A DNA stretch of 64,000 nucleotides from Zymoseptoria tritici IPO323 (taxonomy: Eukaryota > Ascomycota > Dothideomycetes > Mycosphaerellales > Mycosphaerellaceae): the NCBI RefSeq assembly GCF_000219625.1, contig NC_018214.1, forward strand, positions 434,001 through 498,000, in the 5' to 3' direction. The translations under genes were made by a program, and so were the position numbers. Position 1 is the first letter of the stretch. Each line of letters begins with the position of its first letter. Below the pieces are notes generated by a model, which ran no database searches, had not been told where the DNA came from, and was given only the letters and a program-made list of their open reading frames with translations. Below, one piece after another: positions 42,312 through 54,469 of the stretch.

Positions 42312-43431
42312 TCAATCACTATCACTCGACAGCACGTCCTTGTCCTCATCATCCTCCGGCTCCGACACGTTCTGCTTCGCCTTGAGACCCGACTCCGGCT
42401 TCGCCCATCCGCCACCCTTCTTGCGCGCGGTCTGGTTGGAAGTCGTGGAACCCGCGTCGGAGGACGGAGCGGTGCGGTATTTGTTTGCGTTGAAGCCGGG
42501 TGCGACTGGGATGGTGGCGTTGCCGGTGGTGCTGTTGGACTTGACGGTGTTCGGGGTATTGCCACCAGCGGTGCTGCGGGTGGTGGAAGAGGTGTAGGTG
42601 TTGGTGGTCGGAGCGGAGTTTCCGAGACTCACGCCGCCGCCGGTGCTGCTGCGAGAGGTGGAGGAAGGATAGGTGCTGCGGGTGTCCGTGAGGGAGGTGG
42701 AGCCCATGGTGCTGGTCAACTTGTCGTCGTCGAAGGACTGTGATGGAGGTTAGTGGTGGCTTCACCTCCTTTCCTCTATTGGTCGTCATGAGTCTCGACT
42801 TACCACGCCGCCGCTGTGCTCATCAACCTCACTGCTGCCGCCACTCTCTTCTCCACTCCCGCTGCCGCTGCTGTCGCTGTCATTCTCGTCGGGCTCGACA
42901 CCCTCGCGGATCTTGGCGCACTTCCAGCACTCCTGATCGAGATGTCAGTCACCTGCCAGATGCGATGTTCAAAAGAGAGATCTCACCGCCGTGTCGCGCT
43001 TCTTGCGCTGAGCCAGGCTGAACTTGTCGAGAGCCTTGGTCTTGTCGCAGTAGTAGCAGGTCATCTCGACGGGCTGCTTCGCGGTGCAACCCACGCATGG
43101 GATGTACTGCTGCTTGGCGGCGTCGAAGGTCTTGCCCTTGTTCTTCTGGAGGATGATGTAGCTCTGGAGGATTTCGAGTTTCTTCGAGGAGAAGCCGGCC
43201 GGAGGCTTCACGACGCTGCAGCCATTGCACTTGATCCTGCAGGGTGTCAGTAAGTGGCGTGACTGCAGGTGGGTCGACGGGTCTTCTCACTTCTGCGGGT
43301 TGGTGATGCTGTTCGGGCTGGTAGATAGTCAGTATGGGTATCCTGATGATGCGCAGTAGACTCGACACCTACCCGCCGGTCACGTAGCCAGTGTTCTGGT
43401 AGGGATGGTAGCTGCCCTTCGTCTTCGCCAT
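42312..43431 (-). CDS. Stc1-domain protein
   Basis: Five exons (43431-43373, 43317-43291, 43236-42987, 42932-42804, 42737-42312) give 296 aa; all four introns keep phase. The Stc1 domain is a tandem zinc-finger module. In fission yeast, Stc1 links Argonaute of the RNAi machinery to the Clr4 methyltransferase complex for heterochromatin assembly. Seen: IKCNGCSVVKPPAGFSSKKL, then YIPCVGC, VEMTCYYCDKTKALDKFS, AQRKKRDTAECWKCAKIREG: four CxxC pairs spread over exons 3-4. The C-terminal half is Ser/Thr/Gly/Asn-rich and looks disordered. One exon is just 27 nt. Whether it does the same job here is inference; other fungal Stc1-domain proteins are uncharacterised. Confidence 0.85.
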
Positions 43432-44679
43432 GATGTCGAGCGGTGGTGAGGCGCAGCGGTCGAAGTTGATGAGAGTGGTGCGATGTTGAGAGCTTTGTCC
43501 GAAAGAATGGAAGTGACCGAGGTGGAGGACAGTTGATGTCGGAAGAAAGTCTTGAACGTTGTGTTGTGTTGTTGTGAACAAGTGGAAGACCTTAGAAGTG
43601 AAGTTTTGTAGACCACGTCGCCGCCGCACCTTCCGCCCAACGCGCGCAGATTGCTGCCTGAGCGCATGAAATTAGCCGCGTGGAGCCGCCGCTAGCTCGG
43701 TCTGTCGCGCTTTCACAAGCGCGAGAAAGTGAATGAAAGATGAAAGAGTGACAAACATGCACAAGCACGTGCTTTGATAATTGAAACTCGATGATTGTTC
43801 GATGGTCGCAAGTGCAGAACCATGAAGAATGTCTGCAGCGTGGCAAGTACTTCTTTCTTTTTATGATCATGTAGGACGGACGAGATGTTTACCTACCGTG
43901 CAGATACCGTGAGCCAAGCATTGCACGATAGACTGTCAACCAGCATGCGAGCAAGGCTCAGCCTACCGTATCGAACAAGAAACACATCGCTAGTCGCGCA
44001 GATGCCCATTCCATACTCCACTCGCGTCCCGCCGAGCGCATATGGACGACGCTCGCATCCCACCGGGAAAGCTTGGTGACCATCGTCGCAGAGATCGCTT
44101 TGAGCTCTGCGAGTTGTCCCGGAATCGAAGAATGTGTCCATAGCTCCTCTTACAATGGTTCCATATAACGCCTTCAAAATACCCTCGCCGAGATGTTTCC
44201 AGTGTCTTTTCTTCCACGACGACAGAGCTCGTGAAGCTTGCCGGCGATCGCATGTCTCCGCTTGAAGTCGACTCGATTGCGTCGCTGCTGTTGAAGCATT
44301 CGGTATTTTCTGTGTGGTCAGTCATGGTCAATTTGCTGGAAGTCAGCCGATATGATGAGAGAAAGAGTGGAAAAAGAGAGTCTGGTGTCGAGAAGAGAGG
44401 TCTGATACACAGGGTCGTTCACAAGACCCATGCCCTAATGCAAACAATATAACACAGAAGCAGAAACCTTGCTTTCTCAGTTGTCCCGCTTGATGCCAAT
44501 TCCATTGCTGCAGTCCCTCCGCGAAATGACTCAAAACGAGGAGACTGTAGGTCGGTGTTCATAGAGAAGGTCGTGGTCGAAAAAGGCCGGTCGGATGGAG
44601 ATGATGGTACAATCTCGAACGGGTATGCGGTGTGGATGGAGGTTGTATTCTCCGTTCGAGCTCAGCCGATGAGAGACAT
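43432..44679. other. Intergenic, 1.25 kb
   Basis: Stc1 promoter and cytochrome c 3' region. Short frames without domains; nothing else recognised. Confidence 0.5.
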
Positions 44680-45392
44680 CTACTTGGTCTCGTCCTGGAG
44701 GTATTTGATCAAATCGTTCCGGTCCTTGGCCTTCTTGAGTCCACCGAAAGCCATCTTGGTGCCGGGAATGTACTTCTTTGGGTTCTCGAGGTATTCGAAC
44801 TGTGATGTCGTCAGCCATTCCATCCTGCAATCCCCGCGTGTATGTCATGATCTCTTACGAGAGTGTTCTCCTCCCATGTGATGGCCTTTTGCTTGTTCGC
44901 ATCGGTGTATGAGAAACCCTCGACCTGGCCGGTCTGGCGACCGAAGAGGCCGTGAAGGTTAGGGCCGATCTTGTTGGGCTCGCCCTCCTTCAGGTTGTGG
45001 CACTGGGCGCATCTTGTCTGTTTCGGGTGTTAGTCGGTGTTTGGGAGCGTCGCCACCGTGGTGTTTCGAGTCGGGCGAGTGGCGGGCGACATTGAGGGAT
45101 TGGATCGTACCTTGAAGAGGTTGGCACCCTTCTTTGGGTCACCTGGAGGAAGTTAGCGATAGCTCGGGCATGGTTGCGGTTACGGCCGCAAAAATTGAAA
45201 AGGAGGCAGATGAGGGTCGCATGAGCAGGAGCATTCTCTGAGGCGAAACGATTATCTCAAGATGATGCAGAGAGTCCTGCGATCCTCTCAAAATGATCAT
45301 GCCTGCACGCGACCAACCCAACGCCTTCCAGTTCAATGATGCGTGTCCGAGCAAAAAGGAAACATACCTGGTGAGTAGCTGTCTTTGCCCAT
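44680..45392 (-). CDS. CYC1: Cytochrome c
   Basis: Four exons (45392-45368, 45142-45111, 45017-44859, 44799-44680) give 111 aa. The soluble electron carrier between complexes III and IV in the mitochondrial intermembrane space. Seen: [18 protein letters not shown] with the CxxCH haem site, then [36 protein letters not shown] with the axial Met, and [10 protein letters not shown] at the end. All essential residues are present. Intron 1 (225 nt) splits the gene after eight codons and is much longer than introns 2 and 3 (93 and 59 nt). Confidence 0.97.
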
Positions 45393-45994
45393 TGTGTCTG
45401 AGGTGTGTGGTATGTGTGGAAGTAGATGTGGTGTTGATGTCGTTCGTGAGGTGGTGTTGATGGATGTCCAGAGGAGTGTGGTGGTGGTTGAGGCGAGGAA
45501 GAAAGAGGTCGGATCGTGGAAGGAGAAGAGGAAGAGGTAAAACAAATGTACTTCATGATGAAAAGTTGACCTAGCGGCTATTGACCTATCACGGAGCAGG
45601 TGCTGACATCGGAATAAATCGGGAGTGCCACACTGTGGCGGCAGGCATTTTATTTTATTACCTTGCTGTCGGCCGAAAGCGAGAGTGGCGAGAGCGAATT
45701 ATGAGAATCTGCTTCTCTTGTTGGAACACGTCGTCTTTGTATTCATCGCACATTTGTATTCGTCGGCAAAGACAGCCTCCTGTCTTGTTCTTTCTTTCCG
45801 CATTCATCGGCGGCTGAACCTGCCATGTGCGCAGCGAAACTCTATCGTCTCTCCATGACGTCCCCGAAGAAGCGGCTCTGATCGATCGCCCCGATAGCCG
45901 AGTCTCAACGTCAGAAGACTCTGCCACGTCTGGACTCCTGGAGAGACTGGAAACATCTCTCTGGTCCAGTGACAATTCCCATCTTGCTACGAAG
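45393..45994. promoter_or_regulatory. Divergent promoter region cytochrome c / SDR, 0.6 kb
   Basis: Holds the cytochrome c leader (minus strand, C/A-rich) and the promoter of the plus-strand dehydrogenase. No operator recognised. Confidence 0.45.
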
Positions 45995-47008
45995 ATGGAC
46001 TCCTCCACCAAAACCTACGCAGTAATCGGCGCATCCCGAGGCATCGGCCACGAATTCGTCTCCCAACTCCTCGCAAAAGGTCACCGCCTCATCGCCACGA
46101 CTCGTGGCGGGCAACGCGGAGATGCCGCAAGACTATGGCCTGGGAGCGGCGAAGGGCGGTGTGAGGTCTATGACTGCGATATGTTGAGTGAAGCCAGTAT
46201 TGACGTGAAGACTTCTCCTCCCTGTGGCGTGTGAGTTTGGTGTACCTTGCGGCGCGTGCTGATCCAGGTGGGTGTTCTTAGGCATTTGTGAAGGCTCTAG
46301 TAGAGGATGGGGTAAAAGAGATCGATACGGTGATTGTGAATGCGGGTGTTTTGGAGTATCCGAACGTGAGGAAACACCCCGTACTTCATGTAGAGTCTGC
46401 TCACTGACGTCTGCTATTGTCTAGAGAGCGACAGAAGTGTAAGCCCACCCCATCGTCGTCGTAAGTCCATTCCACCACACCCTCCGATCCTGACATAGAC
46501 CACCAGCTCATACACCTCCCTCCTCCACCACCTCCAGACCAACACAATCGGCCCCACAATCCTCGCCTCCACTCTCCTCTCCAGTCCCATCCCCCTCCAC
46601 AAACTAATCTTCATCTCCTCCGACTCCGCATCCGCCACCCGCTTCCTCTCCCACGAAGACGGATTCGCAGCCTACGCCGCCTCCAAAGCCGCCCTCAACA
46701 TGTTACTCCGACACATGTCCTCTGAACTGCAACGGAAAGGTTCCGACACGGTGGTGCTGGCGCTGCATCCGGGAGAGGTGTACACGGACATGGCGAGGGC
46801 GGTGGAGGGGAAAGTGGGGTGGGAGGTGGAGGGGATGTTGAGCGTGGGGGAGAGTGTGAGGGGGTGTGTGGAGGTGATTGAGGGGAGGGGGAAGGGGGAT
46901 AGTGGGACGTTTTGGACGTGGGAGGGGGAGGTGAGTTTTCTTTCTTGTGTTGATATGAAGGTGAGGGATTGTATGCTGACGAGTTTCTTACAGCAATATC
47001 CGTGGTGA
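45995..47008 (+). CDS. Short-chain dehydrogenase/reductase
   Basis: Five exons (45995-46204, 46282-46365, 46425-46438, 46507-46930, 46994-47008) give 248 aa. A classical Rossmann-fold NAD(P)-dependent oxidoreductase. Seen: the nucleotide motif VIGASRGIG near the N-terminus, VNAG (in TVIVNAGVLEYPN), the catalytic Ser in FISSDSAS, the Y-x3-K motif AAYAASKAALNML, and HPGEVYTDMA. Exon 3 is a 14-nt micro-exon (AGAGCGACAGAAGT) needed to read RATEV before SYTSLLHHL. The last exon encodes only QYPW. Small SDRs of this C-factor-like type act on carbonyl compounds; the substrate is unknown. It converges with the bZIP gene, with only 83 bp between stop codons. Confidence 0.87.
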
Positions 47009-47091
47009 AAAGAGTCACATTCGAAAGACAACAAGCAACTTATCAGCACTGAAGATTTCTCATTCAAGCGCTACAAAAAATATCATCATCA

Positions 47092-47928
47092 TCACCCACT
47101 CTTCCCAACCATCCCCTTCAGCACATCACTCATAGCCTCCGCCCTCGCCAACCTCAATTTCAACTCATCCCTCTCCTCACTAACCACCTTCAGCGCCTCC
47201 TCCAACTCCGTCACGCGATCCACTTTCCTCTGCCGATACCTCCTCGCCGCCTCCGTATTCTTCTGTCGCTTCTGCACCTTCGTCGGTTCACCATCACATT
47301 CCCCCTCTGAAGACGGTGAACTCCGCTTCATCCGACCCTCAGAAGTCGAACTCGGCGTGGTAGTCGGTCGAGTGGAGGACGAAGAGGATTGTTGAGTGGG
47401 GAGGGAGAGCAAAAAGTGGTCGTGCTGGGAGAGGGTGGGCGAGGGGAGGGTTGTGGAGTGCTGGGTTCGGCTTAGAGGGTCGACGCTTTCCAAGGCGGAG
47501 TGCATCGACGGGTCGAGAGCATGCTGTAACCCATGATTCCAAGAAAAACAGTCGTTCTGCAACCCCGCAGAACCGAGGTGGTGATAAACTTGCTGCTGCT
47601 GTTGTGTGGAGGAGACCATATCGTTCAACACCTGCAAGATCTCATCGTCGGTTTGGAAGTTCGCAAACGCTGTAAACGGATCCGAGGAATTCTCAACTCT
47701 CGTTCCAGCAGTAGTAGTAGTGCTGGTAGTATTCGTAGTAGTAGTATTCAATCCAGTAGTATTATCCAAGTCGAAAGGCGGTAGATGGTTAAACTCTTGC
47801 GGCAACCAGCAAAGGTCACTGTCCCCAAACAGAAGAAGAAGTGACCCGTCTGGTGGTGGCGCAGAGGAATTGGACTCGCTGTCCGCGTGGGAATTCGACG
47901 ATGGAGTGGGCGTTGTCCATGGCTGCAC
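47092..47928 (-). CDS. bZIP transcription factor
   Basis: Single exon, 278 aa. Nuclear DNA-binding protein. Seen: a Ser/Thr/Asn/Gln-rich N-terminal activation-type region with runs of Thr and Gln (TTTTNTTSTTTT, QQQQQ), then the basic region KRQKNTEAARRYRQRKVDRV with the N-x2-A-x2-R core, continuing into a zipper with heptad Leu/Val (LEEALKVVSEERDELKLRLA). The C-terminus ends a few residues later, a layout like Gcn4/CPC1-type activators. The basic-region sequence is not that of CPC1 as I recall it, so I do not assign a name. Confidence 0.9.
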   Translation of the reverse strand: MQPWTTPTPSSNSHADSESNSSAPPPDGSLLLLFGDSDLCWLPQEFNHLPPFDLDNTTGLNTTTTNTTSTTTTAGTRVENSSDPFTAFANFQTDDEILQVLNDMVSSTQQQQQVYHHLGSAGLQNDCFSWNHGLQHALDPSMHSALESVDPLSRTQHSTTLPSPTLSQHDHFLLSLPTQQSSSSSTRPTTTPSSTSEGRMKRSSPSSEGECDGEPTKVQKRQKNTEAARRYRQRKVDRVTELEEALKVVSEERDELKLRLARAEAMSDVLKGMVGKSG

Positions 47929-48725
47929 TTAGTGTCGGACGGCCTCGAGCTCGCCGAGGCCGTGTGGCGGCACGAATATGAAGGAGAAGGACCTGGGAAA
48001 GGACCTTGGAAAGTGTTTGTTGGACCCGGGGATCTGGTACCTTGGAGAAGGTGGTGTTGCTGTTGCGCGAAGTCAATGGTAAGGTGGACGGTGGAATGTA
48101 TTTAATGTGAGATGGAATGAGGCTGGATGACTGGAAATGAGTCATTCTCTGTCATCGGCCAGGGCCGAGATCCTCTCTTCGGACACCGGCTGTGCTGACG
48201 GTACCGTATTTGCCGTTTAGGGGCAGTGCTGAGTCGAACCATAAATTCAATGCCTCTCCACATGCCGATAGACAGATCGATGTCGACTGCGCGAGCGTTA
48301 TGCAGTATGCTTCCTCAACATCGTCCTCTGAACTGGCGACAACTTGCTGCCTCTCTTTTCCGGCAGCCACGCTCCGTGCCATACCAGAGCGACATCGTTC
48401 GCTGTCGATGCCGTCGTCCATCATCGGCAAAGACATGGATATCTGCTCAAAAATCCCTAAAGTGCTGCCTAGAGCTCAGACCACTACGGCCGTACTAACC
48501 CAGCCAGCCTCCCTAACGTAAACTCCAAAGCTCAACCACACGACAACTTGCTCAATGCGGTCACCGCAATCAGAGAAACGTGCTCAAGAGGTACGCGGCA
48601 TGTCTCTCCAGCACGTCCTGCAAGCAATACCAAGCAACTACAAGACGCGCGCGGCCAGCACAGCCGAGCGGATCATGCGTCTGCCGACCCCATGTCATGT
48701 CCCGTATTCACTCAATGCTCAATTG
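47929..48725. other. Intergenic, 0.8 kb
   Basis: bZIP promoter and 3' region of the CorA-ankyrin gene, both minus strand. A TATTTAATG-like sequence near 48097 on the plus strand corresponds to a possible TATA-type element for the bZIP gene. No gene seen. Confidence 0.4.
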
Positions 48726-51700
48726 TCAGTCGTCGGACGCTCTCCTGCCTCCTCGTTCAATGTCCCAATCCGTCCTCCGTCGATTGTAGGCACCATCCCA
48801 GCCGGGATCAGCACTCCTCCTTGGGGGCCGACTCCTGGCTCTCATTCCCTCGTTCCAATTGACCTCCACGCTTCGTCGCATACTCCTCGATACACTGACA
48901 CTCTTCTCGAAGACGGTCAACTCCCCTTCTTCTCCGGGCACCTTGCCCATACGTTTCCGTTTGCGCTCGTCCTTCAATTCGCGGAGAGTTCGCTTGCAAG
49001 CATCGATGAATACGTTGATCTCGTCCACCGATAGCGCGACGGCGATACAAGGGATCGAGATCGCGAGTCCGATACCGAAGATCCAGGCGGAGACGTAAGA
49101 GAGGTCCATGACTGCGGGATTGGCGTCGCCTGAGGGGTGTGGAAATTCCTTGACGTTGATGGCGAAGAAGGCCGCGACGAAGGAGAGGGGGAGGAAGATA
49201 ACCGTCACTAGAAGAGGGTGCAATCGTCAGCGTGGTGGGAACATGGAAATGAGGTCGATTCTCACCGATCGTGAACACCATAATCGTCCTACCCTGCCGC
49301 TGCGTACCCGTCGCTTGCTCACGCGCATACCTCGCCTCGAAAGCGTTGGCGTGCTTCTGCTTCAAGTCGAGCAGATCACGGATAGACTCGTAAATGCGAT
49401 GCGCTTGATTATCCATCCGCTTGATATCCTTGATCGGATTGCTGATCGTCTTCTCTTGCTCTTCAAAACCTTTCTCCACTTTACGGAGTTGAGTATGGGA
49501 TCTTTCGTCCAGGTAGATGGTCCTGATCGCACCTCGCAGGTCGGGAAGCAGATTGTCTTGATGATCAAGCACCATGCGGATGATGTCCAGCTCGTCGCGG
49601 ATGTCTTTGATTTCGGCGAGCAAGTCGGTTTCTGCGCCGACGTCCAGCAACTTGTCGAAGAATTGAGGTTGTCGAGCACGAGACTCTAGCTTTTGATGGC
49701 TTTGCAGCCACTCGGATGCCTGTCGGGAAGCTTGGGAGAAATCTTGGAAGAGGCTCGCTTCGCCATCCATAGCTGCGCCAATGGACGACTCGAACATGTC
49801 GAGGAACTGAAAGTCTGTGTCGCCCTTGCGATGTCTGTCGAATGTGCCGAAGCATCGTCCAGAGATTGTCATTGCGAGCTCGTAAACATTCTGGACGGGA
49901 TCGCGAGTTTTGCTGTTGATGTCCTCGATGATACCCTCCAGCACATTCAGCGGATCATTCCTGGGCTGTCGCCAGCGTTGTGGAAAGCTGGTGACCACTA
50001 GATCTTTACCGAGAACCCACATCCAGAGCTGATCGACCATGAAGACTTTTGGGTCGACGTTCTCATCACCTCGATGCTTCTTCTGGAAGCGATACACTAC
50101 TTGATCACAGTCTCTCGTATGCGTGTCGATGTTGTGGTAGAAGAATTGGTCAAGGGTGCGTCGGACGTGGAGAAACGAGCTAGATTTGGTCAGATGCGCA
50201 CGAATGAGCACCTCATCTGCGTCTGCTCGGACTCGATATTGTAGCCGCTCGGGATCTTCCATGGCATATTGCATGGCTCTTCGTCCACTGTCTGTTTCGA
50301 AATGGAGATATGGCATGAAGAGGAAAATGTTGCATGAGCCGTGCAATCCTCGCTTGGACGGCGATGATGCCGCTTTGTCGATGCTGTTTCTGGAGTGTGG
50401 ACGTGGCCCGTCCTTCTTCTGCGACTTCGATGCGGCAGATTTAGGCTTCTTGCTGCCTTTCGACGTGATAGACGATTCTGATAGCGTCATGCTGGCCGTG
50501 GTATCCTGTCGCTTTGTAGGGGTGGCAGGCTTCCGTGCTGGCTTCGCTGATTTTGCTGGCTCTACCATGGCAACATCGGCTGAGGTCTGCTCTTGACCGA
50601 TCTCATTCGGCTGAGTATTCTCGCCATTCTGCTCAGCGCCAGCAATTGTCTGAGCGTCCTTGTTGCGCATGTTGCGATGCTTTTTGGCCGTGCCGTTCTC
50701 TGTTGCCTTTGTCGGCGTGCCATGAACTCCTGGCAGAGCAGTCGGTTCCTCGACAATGATCGCAGGGTGGCCAGACTGCTCAGACAGCGTCTTCTCCTCT
50801 GGCTCTGCTGATGTGCGGTGTATGACCTGGCACATCGGTCGCATGAAACGACTGTGGTGCATTTGGCCTCTATGCTGATGATTGAATGACGTCTCCAAAG
50901 CTTTGTACCCTTCGATATCGGTTGCTCCCTCCTCGATGAACCGCTTCGTGAGTAATGCCTCGCACCAAGCAATGTTGTTGACAGGTAGATGTATCCACCT
51001 GAAGTTCGTCGCTTTGACGTTCTTTGGCATGGTACTGATGGCATGCTTTGTAGGATCTCGAGGATCGCGAGCGTAAAGCAGCTTGTGCACTGACTCTCTG
51101 GTAACTCGATTCTCTGTGCGCGGGAAATGTCAGCGTTTGTGCTAATGGGTGGGTCTGCGCTATTACATACCGTTGCGAAAGTTGCCAAAGTCAACGATGG
51201 TCGCATTGAACTACAGCCCGGTCAGGTTTCCATCATCTCGATCATCACAGGGATATCTTTACCTGCTTGGAAGCCTCAATCTCATCTCGAGACAAGTCCT
51301 CAACTCGATTCCATGGAGCAAGCATTTCCGCTATTCGCTTCTTCCCATGCTGCGCGGCCATGAGAAGTGGCGTGCTACCAAAACGATCCTTCACTGTCCT
51401 CTTGGTGTGCGGTTGCGAGAGCAGATATCTGGTCGCGTCTTCATTGCCAAACTCCGCAGCGATGTGGAGAGGCGTCCTGCCATTTAGTAGTTCGCCATTG
51501 ACGTCCGCATTAGCATCAACGAGCCTCTTGATCAGGTCGACTGAGCCCTCCTGGCAGGCGTTGTGAAGAGGTGTCCACCCGCCATCTGATCTTGCATGGA
51601 CATCTGCACCATGTTTCAGAAGCAGTTCCACTAAATGTCCACGATTGTGAGAGGCCGCGAAATGTAGAGCGGTTTTCATTCGAAAGTCGACAGCGTTGGT

Positions 51701-52405
51701 CCTTGACTTGGGCGAAGCGCCTCCAAAGCGGGTGGTGAGCAATACGCTCATCAGCTCCTCGTTGTCCGTCACGCAAGCCCAGTGTAATGCGGTCCGGCCG
51801 AGCTCATCTTGCGCATCGATATTGACGCCCGCTTGAAGCAGGTAATGCACAATATCAATACCGCATCGCCTCCCAGCTTTCTCGGCCTTCTTACCAGAAC
51901 TTCGCTCGTCACCACGATCAGCAGCCACATTGTGCAGGACATTGCGTTTGCGGAGGTCCACAGTGTCGATATTTGCGCCTCGCTGGACAAGCAGCTGCAC
52001 GATGTTGAGGTGCCCCTTCCATGCCGCAGTCATCAAGGCCGTGCGGCCTTTCTTGTCTCCACATTCCAGGTCGACGTTGTGATCAGTCAGAGCCTTTGCG
52101 ATCTCGACAAGGCCGTACTCGGCCGCACGCAATAGACTGGGTGGCTTGTTGCCGGAAACATAGTTTGGATCGGCTCCTCTCGTCAGCAGATACCGAGCGA
52201 TATCGACAAAGTTCTTGTCGCAGGCGCGAAAGAGGCCAATCGAGAGGAAGGCCTCGCTACATTGTCTGTTGCCATGGACTTCGTCGATCACAGTCTTGAC
52301 TCGGAGGACATCGTTGGCTTCGACGGCTCTGAGGAGCTTTGGCTGAACTGGCTCTGGTCGCCCTTCGCTGTTGTCGCTTTGTGCACTCGCTGCTCGTTTC
52401 GGCAT
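48726..52405 (-). CDS. Ankyrin repeat - CorA-like membrane protein fusion
   Basis: Exons 52405-51263, 51210-51171, 51113-49266 and 49207-48726 give 1170 aa. The N-terminal 380 residues hold about nine ankyrin repeats (e.g. GRTALMTAAWKGHLNIVQLL, KTALHFAASHNRGHLVELLL). A 40-nt exon links to a low-complexity Lys/Ser/Pro region, then a CorA-like cytosolic domain (FLFMPYLHFE, LDQFFYHNIDTHTRDCDQVV, DQLWMWVLGKD) with a long stalk helix and two C-terminal membrane helices (FTIVTVIFLPLSFVAAFFAI and WIFGIGLAISIPCIAVAL). The canonical GMN ion-selectivity motif after helix 1 is absent (it reads INVKEF), as in many fungal CorA-like proteins. The last intron splits helix 1. Ion transport is therefore not assured; a membrane sensor role is possible. 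Confidence 0.88.
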
Positions 52406-53441
52406 CTGGGTGGACGGGCAAAATTGGAGAGACGGATCAATGAATACTCCGTCGCGTCAAGGTCCGGGTCTCGTCAGGGCTGATTCTCTCTCTGGGCAGC
52501 ATGTCATGTATTTCGGAACATGCTTTCGACGCTGCGAGACCTCTCCATCGTGTCGATGATGTACAGTTGATGGATTCCGAAAGCATTGCCACTTTTATGC
52601 ATGTCTCCTCAGCCCTCGAGATTGTTTGGTGATCGCCGTGCGACGGTGGCTGACGCTACCTTTTGGCAAGTAAGCGATTCTCCTGCAGCGACAGACACGA
52701 AGCGTGTGTTTGAACGGCCAAGCATCAAGATCAGGGCCATTCAACTGCCAGAGCTCTTGTTCATCTTTGAAATCGAGTATCGGTCCAGGCTTGATTTCCG
52801 CAGGTCAGATTGCTGCTTTGAGGAGAAAGATCTCTGAGGCCTCCCTCTGCAACGATGTGCAAGAACGGTATAGCGTACGCCATGCTCACCTCTAAAACTT
52901 CTGGGCCAGAAGCTGCCATATTTGAGGGTGCATATTCGGGTGGCCTAGGTGTCTGCAGTGTCCAGGAAGGCCTCCAACCAGCCCCGAATTCGTGCCTGGC
53001 AGGTCCCATGAATACTCTAGTGAGACAATGTTCAATGAGTCTTTGAGATGTGTCGGCCCTCAAGGATGACACGCAATGAAGTCAAGAGTTCAGCCGAAGT
53101 GCTCCCGCTTTGGCTACTCGCTCTGAAGTCGGGAAAGGGCAAACAGAGGATTTACTTCCATCGACCTTGCATCATTTTCTGTCGACATCTCGTTCTTCGA
53201 TGTTGCCAATCCTTCCGCTACTGATTGATGAATCTGGGTCTGATCGTAGTTTCGGCGGAGTTGGCTAAATTTGGTCTCCGCTCCCGTTCAAAAGCAAGCT
53301 ACATCCTGCGAGAGCTGGGCGGGCCCTATAAGGTACCTCTCACCATCACTGTAAGACCACGAACATTCCGCGTCTCCCAACAAAGGCGTCATCTCCTTCT
53401 TTCCCTTTCATCAGACATCTTTCCATCGGACATCTGCTAGG
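52406..53441. promoter_or_regulatory. Divergent intergenic region, 1 kb
   Basis: Holds promoters for the CorA-ankyrin gene (minus) and the membrane SDR (plus). CCTATAAGG at about 53325 is a TATA-like element about 115 bp before the plus-strand ATG. No gene recognised. Confidence 0.45.
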
Positions 53442-54469
53442 ATGTCGCGAATTCCATATCCGAAGAGCGCCACAGAGCTGCTTACTGCAGCTGGCGGACT
53501 TGTGCTTGTCTATCAGTTGTACCGCCTCTACTCCTTCATTCATCTTTACTTCCTCCACAAGGGCTCTCTCAAACGTTTCCACAGATCATCCGACGGAGAC
53601 AAGCAGCCCGCTTGGGCCTTGGTGTACGTGCATCTGCAAGAAGATTGTATTACTGAGAGCTGACAAGACACAGAACAGGTGCTACAGATGGCATCGGAAG
53701 GGCATTCGCGGAGGAGCTCTGCGAAGAGGGCTTCAATGTGGTCATACATGGTCGCAATGGAGCCAAGCTGACCAAAGAGCGGAAGAAGCTACTCGATCGC
53801 TGGCCGGACCGCCAAATCAGGACTCTTCAATTGGACGCCGCTGAAGATGTCAACAACTCCAGCAAGATGGAAGAAGCAGCCTCTTCGCTCAAGGACATCA
53901 ACCTCAAGATCATCGTGAACAATGTCGGTGGTGCTGGAGGTCGAGCCTCGTTTACGGCACTCTCTGAACGAACTGCCGAAGAATGCGAGTACATCACCAA
54001 CATGAATCTCCGCTTTCCAACCGAAATCACCAGGCTTTTGGTGCCGCAACTGAAGAAGCAGAACTCGGGTCTCATCATCAATGTCGGGAGCGCATCCAGC
54101 GAGTTTGGACTGCCCTACTTGACTATCTACTCCGGCTGCAAAGCCTACAACAAAAGCTGGTCACGAAGTCTTTCCAGCGAGATGATCGCCGAAGGGGTGG
54201 ACGTTGAGGTTCTCTGTGTTATCGTCGGTGCAGTGGCCACCGACAACGTGCAGAGAGAAAAGTCATTGTTCGTCCCGGATGCAAATCAGATTGCGAGGTG
54301 TAGTCTGAACTTGACCGGAAGTGGTAGCGTCGTGGAGTTTGCGTATTGGGGCCATGCACTGCAGGCTGCGTTGGTGGCGAGTATGCCCGAGTGGATGACC
54401 ACGAAGATAATGGTGCAGAGGGGCAAGCAGGAGAAGATTGATGAGGACCTGCGAATGAAGAAGGCGTGA
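53442..54469 (+). CDS. Membrane-anchored SDR, 17-beta-HSD/3-ketoacyl-CoA-reductase type
   Basis: Exons 53442-53623 and 53674-54469 (50-nt intron GTACGT...ACACAG, phase 2) give 325 aa. N-terminal hydrophobic segment (LLTAAGGLVLVYQLYRLYSF) followed by the Rossmann motif TGATDGIGRAFAEEL, then VNNVGG, the catalytic Ser in INVGSAS, Y-x3-K in YSGCKAYNKSW and a C-terminal MKKA close to the di-lysine ER-retention form. This architecture matches the microsomal 3-ketoacyl-CoA reductase/17-beta-hydroxysteroid dehydrogenase 12 group. The true elongase enzyme usually carries a fuller KKXX end and another Asn-Tyr context, so I do not claim the yeast IFA38 orthologue. ER membrane location is inferred. Confidence 0.85.
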
